In this document: positions 60,115 to 64,000 of the stretch, piece after piece
How the letters are laid out: every line of letters starts with the position of its first letter
How positions within the stretch are numbered: position 1 is the first letter of the stretch
NCBI GenBank assembly: GCA_038093975.1
Contig: JBBPTG010000008.1
Span: 186,001-250,000, forward strand
From: Chalciporus piperatus
Taxonomy: Eukaryota > Basidiomycota > Agaricomycetes > Boletales > Boletaceae
Reading direction: 5' to 3'
Length of the DNA stretch: 64,000 bases
Position numbers and translations under genes: made by a program
The notes under the pieces: model-generated
What the model saw: the letters and a program-made list of their open reading frames with translations, nothing else
Database searches by the model: none
Told to the model about the DNA's origin: nothing

Positions 60115-61296
60115 ATGCTGATCATTTCATTTGTGAGCAAGTCAAACTAGTCCGATGGTTAGATACATGACTTGACACGGTCAACATCAGGTCAGACACG
60201 GCGAGTCCTTGGATAACCTTGTGAGTGGTCCTTGGCTTACCACCGGGGCTGATCTTGATTCAAATCAGAAATCCGTCTGGGCAGGACACAAGGACGCAGA
60301 ACTGAGCGAACTGGGTGAGTGACACCACGGAGATACCCACAGTTAACCAAAATGTATACCAGGAGTGAGAGTGAGCGAAATAATCACACCTTTCCTCTTG
60401 ACGCTTATCGCATGATCGATAGCAAGCCACAGCACTCGGGGAATCCTATGCAAATACCCGTCTCAACGCGATCATCACCTCGGATCTCAAGCGTGCTCAC
60501 GCAACGGCCACCGCTCTCCTCAAACATCAGCCAGACCCGAAGCCATCCTTCACAGTAGACAGTGCCCTCAGAGAGCAAAACTTTGGAGACGCCGAGGGTC
60601 ATCCGTGGATGATGCGCGCATTGCCCAACAAATCTCTTCAAGAACATTTCCGTGATGGTCAATATCCGATTCTCTTTGACAATGACGACAAGTTCCCCAA
60701 CGGAGAGAGCTTGAACGACCTTGCTGCGAAAGCAGAATGCGCCATTAACGACCTCGTTTTGAAACCATATCTCCCTCGCGCCTTGTCGGCTGCCAAGGAC
60801 GTCCACGTTGCAGTTGTCAGCCACGGTCTCTGCATTAGCCAGTTGATACCTGCTTTGCTGAAGAGGAACCATGGAGGAGCTTCCACCCAGGATTATAGAG
60901 GTTTGAGGAATACCGCTTGGACAAGGGTCACTATACAGCCCAAGGTGATTCTGATGGTACTCCTTCGGTGCAGTTGACCAAGCATACGCAGCCTGGAACA
61001 GAAGTGCCGGAAATCGATGATACCCTCGATAACCTACCTCAACTCATCGTTACAGTGACGGATGTGAACCGTCACGAGCACATCATCGGCGTCGCAAGTT
61101 AATGCGTTCACTGAACTGGTTATTGCTCCTAATGATCATTTCCCAGAAACGTCAGAAGGGAATTGTCGAACACGACCCAAAACAACGGGGCATTCGCGAA
61201 TTCTTTGGGGGTGGTGGCGTAGATAAAAGCACGGAGGTACTCGAACATGCTGAAAGCAACGCGATGGACGAGGTAGGGTTAGAAGAGCGCAATTAA
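60115..61296 (+). CDS. Histidine phosphatase (phosphoglycerate-mutase superfamily)
   Basis: A six-codon first exon MLIISF (60115-60132) splices through a GTGAGC...ATCAG intron to VRHGESLDNL, giving the N-terminal catalytic R-H-G motif. Further motifs are WAGHKDAELSELG, IITSDLKRAHATATALL (second Arg), ALREQNFGDAEGHPW, PNGESLNDLAAKAE, and the second catalytic His in VHVAVVSHGLCISQLIPALL. A C-terminal extension of about 110 residues (QLIVTVTDVNRHEHI, GIREFFGGGG) ends GLEERN, TAA 61294-61296. The superfamily includes mutases and phosphatases for sugars and other small substrates, so substrate cannot be assigned. The layout resembles TIGAR/fructose-2,6-bisphosphatase-like fungal proteins. Confidence 0.87.
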
Positions 61297-61455
61297 TCCA
61301 TGGAAGGAGACCACTCGAGGGGTCCCGGTCGTAGACTACATGTGGGTCACCTAGAATCAGCTGTGGGCGATCAGGGGAGTTGAATGGCTTTATTATGGAA
61401 CGACGAACCTATAGATGACTGAAAAAAAAAATGCAAGGACTGAAAAACTCGAGGC

Positions 61456-61769
61456 TCAAGCGTACGGGAGGAGCCTTTTGAGCGTTGCTGTTTGCGTATT
61501 ATTAGAGTACGCGGTTTGGGCAAGGTTGTTCTTCCGCCCGGGGCTCTTTGACATGTTCTTGTGCGAATGATTGGCATGTGCCTAAGAGAATTAACCAGTC
61601 CAAATTCCGTTCGGGAGGAGAGAAGAAATAAACGGACTCGTTTGAATTTTCCGCTAGCAATGGCGCTCCATCTCTTCTTCGCGCCGCTGTGCGACTTCAA
61701 CTTTGGAAAATGAGCGATGGCCGACGTCGAGAACGACCGTACTGTCGAGACTAGACCGAACGTGAACAT
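61456..61769 (-). CDS. Mitochondrial ribosomal protein bL35m
   Basis: Two exons (61638-61769 and 61456-61581, 56-nt intron) give 85 residues. MFTFGLVSTVRSFSTSAIAH is a mitochondrial targeting sequence. The mature part FPKLKSHSGAKKRWSAIASGKFKR matches the bL35 signature (K-x-K-[ST]-H-x-G-[AS]-x-K-R-[FW]), and the second exon supplies AHANHSHKNMSKSPGRKNNL, the bL35 H-x-x-x-x-K-x-x-x-x-K-R/K-x-x-L tail. It shares a 114-bp head-to-head spacer with UFD2. Small size and splicing make it easy to overlook; a longer in-frame upstream extension exists but lacks family support. Confidence 0.9.
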
Positions 61770-61883
61770 TCTGGACTTTGCAAGAGAAATCAAAGTCGTA
61801 ACGAGGAGGAGATGAATGTGATCACGTGCGAGTCTATACCACTCAAGTACTCTTGGGTCAACTCTTTGTATCTCACCGACACC

Positions 61884-64000
61884 ATGAACGACCCGCAAGA
61901 GGACGCTGATCGTGTATGGATAGCGTATGACCCGTTAAACATGCACACTGACAACGATTCACCTCCCAGATCCGCGCGAAACGTCTCGCGAAGCTCCAAG
62001 TCGGGCGATCGAGTGCACCCTCTCCCCAGATTGCCTCTGCCTCCACATCTCCAGCTGTCCCTCCTCCTGTCTCCGCACCAGCACTCAAGTTAGCCCCACA
62101 AAAGCCACCTTTGCCCATACCCGTTCCCGCACAGCAGACACCGACAACCTCCGTGCCGCCCAGGAGGAACCAGACCCTTGTCACGAAAGTTGATATACAG
62201 ACCTGGGAAGATGAAACACTCACACAGATATTCAAAGTCACGCTCAAGGTATGTGCGACAGTACAGCCGATGGCGCCGAAGATCTTACCGCCAGCAGCGT
62301 GCGGTGGCGGAACGGAGTAGCTATGATATTGTATGGCTCAAGAGCCTCGAAGCCGAACTTGCTTCGGAGGGGTATTGTGAGTATCGATGAGTCCTCAATG
62401 CAGCCAATCTGACACTTCGTCAAGCTTCAGCAATGAACCTCTCCGGAGATATCGCTGATCGTCTTCTCATTTCCCGATTGGAGCTCGATCCGCAAGCGAT
62501 GTCGTGAGTTCAAATGAGACTGTGTATTTTCCATGTTACAGACCCTCGTTTAGAGATGACCTCGACTATGTTGCTGTTCTTGCATCACTTCCATCCCAGA
62601 TGACCGTCTTCGAATACTTGGTAGGCTGTTGGAAGCGCCTCAATACCGCGAGGTCCAACTTCATCAAGAAGGCTCGTTTCTTTCACGGGAAACACGCGGT
62701 AACTCATCTTGTCATCCACAGAATCCGGTCAATGAGATGCAACAAGCATCAGCCCTCCTAGAGAAGATCAGGGATCTTGTCATCAGTTACGCTGGGCTCA
62801 CTCTGCAAGAACCAGAGATGTTCCCTCAGCCTACAGGGTATGTGCCAAATTCTGTCTTCACCGCTCCGTTCTAACGCTCAGCACAGACGAGAACTTGGGC
62901 CGCCTGAACTCGTCGGCCCTCTATTATCGCTATCTGCTCTCTCCTCCCCGCTTTCAACCGTATCGTCTCCCGAGCATGTTTTGTCGCCAGTCGAAGTCGA
63001 ACCCTTCCTTCAAGATATTGTTCGGCGATTTGAACCAGACAACGAGATTGACAGCGTGCTTGGACCCGTTGTGCGACAATTGTTGTTCCACCCATCTCTT
63101 TTCAGGCCAGAGGGCTTAGGAGGTGGCGATTCTTCCTGGCGGGGCGTCGTCGGTGGCTTGGAGGCACTGGTCTCTATCAAAAGCATAGCAATCATGCTGA
63201 CAAGGCTGGCCGAGTGGAGCCCTCCGCATGCTACCGGACCCACATTTGAGACCGTAACACTGTTGGGTCCTCTATGTCGGCTTGGGGTGTTTAGCAGAGA
63301 ATGGGTAAGAGAAAAATGGAACCAAGGCGGCAATTGTAGTGACAGTTTCACAGCCCACCATCGCCCAAACATATTTCTCAGAGCCGACCAAACGTACACG
63401 GCAAGATGTAGAATCTTCAACTACGAGTCTTCGTGGCACGGTGAAGAGCCTACAAGTAAGACATATCCGATAGTGCACCGACGATTAGACTAACCGACCG
63501 TTCCTAGACCTCTCTTTTCCAAGTGTTTAACACGTTGGTTCGGGCTTCACCAGAGTCAAGAGAAGCTGTTCTAGAATACTTCGCTACTGCAATTAAGCTA
63601 AACATCAAGCGAGCCGGAATGCAGGTAGGTGATGTGCTTATGCAACAAATACGCTTTTCTCATTCATGTTTTTAGGTGGAACCCCAGACGGTTGCAACTG
63701 ATAGTTTCATGGTTAACTTGCAAAGCATACTTCTTCGCTTCTCTGAGCCTTTCATCGATGCACGATATTCAAAGGTTCGCAGGCTACGATTTGATTGCGC
63801 GTATCTAACAATTCCGCCAGATGGATCGCATCGATCCTTTGTATTTTGCTGTCTCGAACCGCATTGATGTCAAAGAGGAGACGCGAATCAAAGCCACGTC
63901 CGAGGAGGCAGCTCAATGGGCGGAAGCGAAAAGAGCCAACGGTACGTTGTTACACCGGTATTTGCTTGGAGGTAGCTTATCCGCGGTACAGCCGCGACAC
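61884..64000 (+). CDS. UFD2: UFD2/UBE4 ubiquitin chain elongation factor E4 (partial, runs off the window)
   Basis: The start is MNDPQEDADRIRAKRLAKLQ (ATG 61884-61886) across a GTATGG...CCCAG intron. A Pro-rich linker is followed by Ufd2-core motifs: VTKVDIQTWEDETLTQIFKVTL, DIVWLKSLEAELASEG, DLDYVAVLASLPSQMTVFEYLVGCWKR, NPVNEMQQASALLEKIRDLVISYAGLTLQEPEMFPQP, FEPDNEIDSVLGPVVRQLLFHPSL, GGLEALVSIKSIAIML, TFETVTLLGPLCRLGVFSRE, YFATAIKLNIKRAGMQVEPQTVATDSFMVNL and MDRIDPLYF. The C-terminal U-box lies beyond 64000. Ufd2 extends ubiquitin chains on substrates bound to Cdc48. At least ten short introns fall within the visible part. Confidence 0.93.

Noticed and set aside
61371..61898. 175-codon minus-strand frame as one uninterrupted protein
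   Set aside because: Only its middle part matches bL35m. The upstream extension overlaps the UFD2 leader and the downstream part is corrected by a 56-nt intron.

Overview
The window is eukaryotic nuclear DNA from a filamentous fungus, most probably an agaricomycete basidiomycete. Genes lie on both strands and are dense. Nearly all are split by many short GT-AG introns of about 50-70 nt, and several protein types are ones I associate with basidiomycetes (MATH-BTB, KRE6-type GH16, multi-exon Zn2Cys6 proteins). I see no bacterial operons, rRNA, CRISPR array, convincing tRNA or recognisable transposon. Gene models below were built by hand from reading frames, splice sites and protein family resemblance. 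Start codons and some introns are therefore provisional, and each span covers start codon to stop codon including introns.

Layout, left to right. 0-11 kb: SMC6 (-), a single-pass membrane protein (+), and a Ulp2-type SUMO protease (-). 11-19.4 kb: a folate synthase FOL3 (-) divergent from a MYND-finger protein (+), then KRE6-type GH16 and the SUMO E1 subunit AOS1 (both -). 19.7-25.4 kb: a Zn2Cys6 regulator and an intronless PPR-like mitochondrial protein (both -). 26.5-34.2 kb: Golgi GRASP (+), MATH-BTB (-), and the RSP5 HECT ligase (+). 34.4-41 kb: AidB-like acyl-CoA dehydrogenase (+), NAS2 proteasome chaperone (-), THI4 (-), and chorismate mutase ARO7 (+). 41-48.5 kb: two septin-like GTPase genes and three Zn2Cys6 clusters, all on the minus strand. 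49.5-64 kb: ILV3 (+), RIO1 (-), a multi-pass membrane protein (+), an unknown protein (+), a WD40-cyclophilin (-), an AN1 zinc finger protein (-), a histidine phosphatase (+), mitochondrial bL35 (-), and UFD2 (+), which runs off the right edge.

Most genes are housekeeping. There is a notable concentration of SUMO and ubiquitin pathway functions: SMC6, ULP2, AOS1, MATH-BTB, RSP5, NAS2, the AN1 protein and UFD2. Amino-acid and vitamin metabolism is represented by FOL3, THI4, ARO7 and ILV3. The most unusual stretch is 41-48.5 kb. There one continuous spliced reading frame (43855-46755, 851 residues by my exon count) joins a divergent septin-like GTPase domain to two tandem Zn2Cys6 DNA-binding clusters. 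A stand-alone septin-like paralogue lies on one side and a single-cluster Zn2Cys6 gene on the other. All three clusters carry an intron at the same codon and phase.
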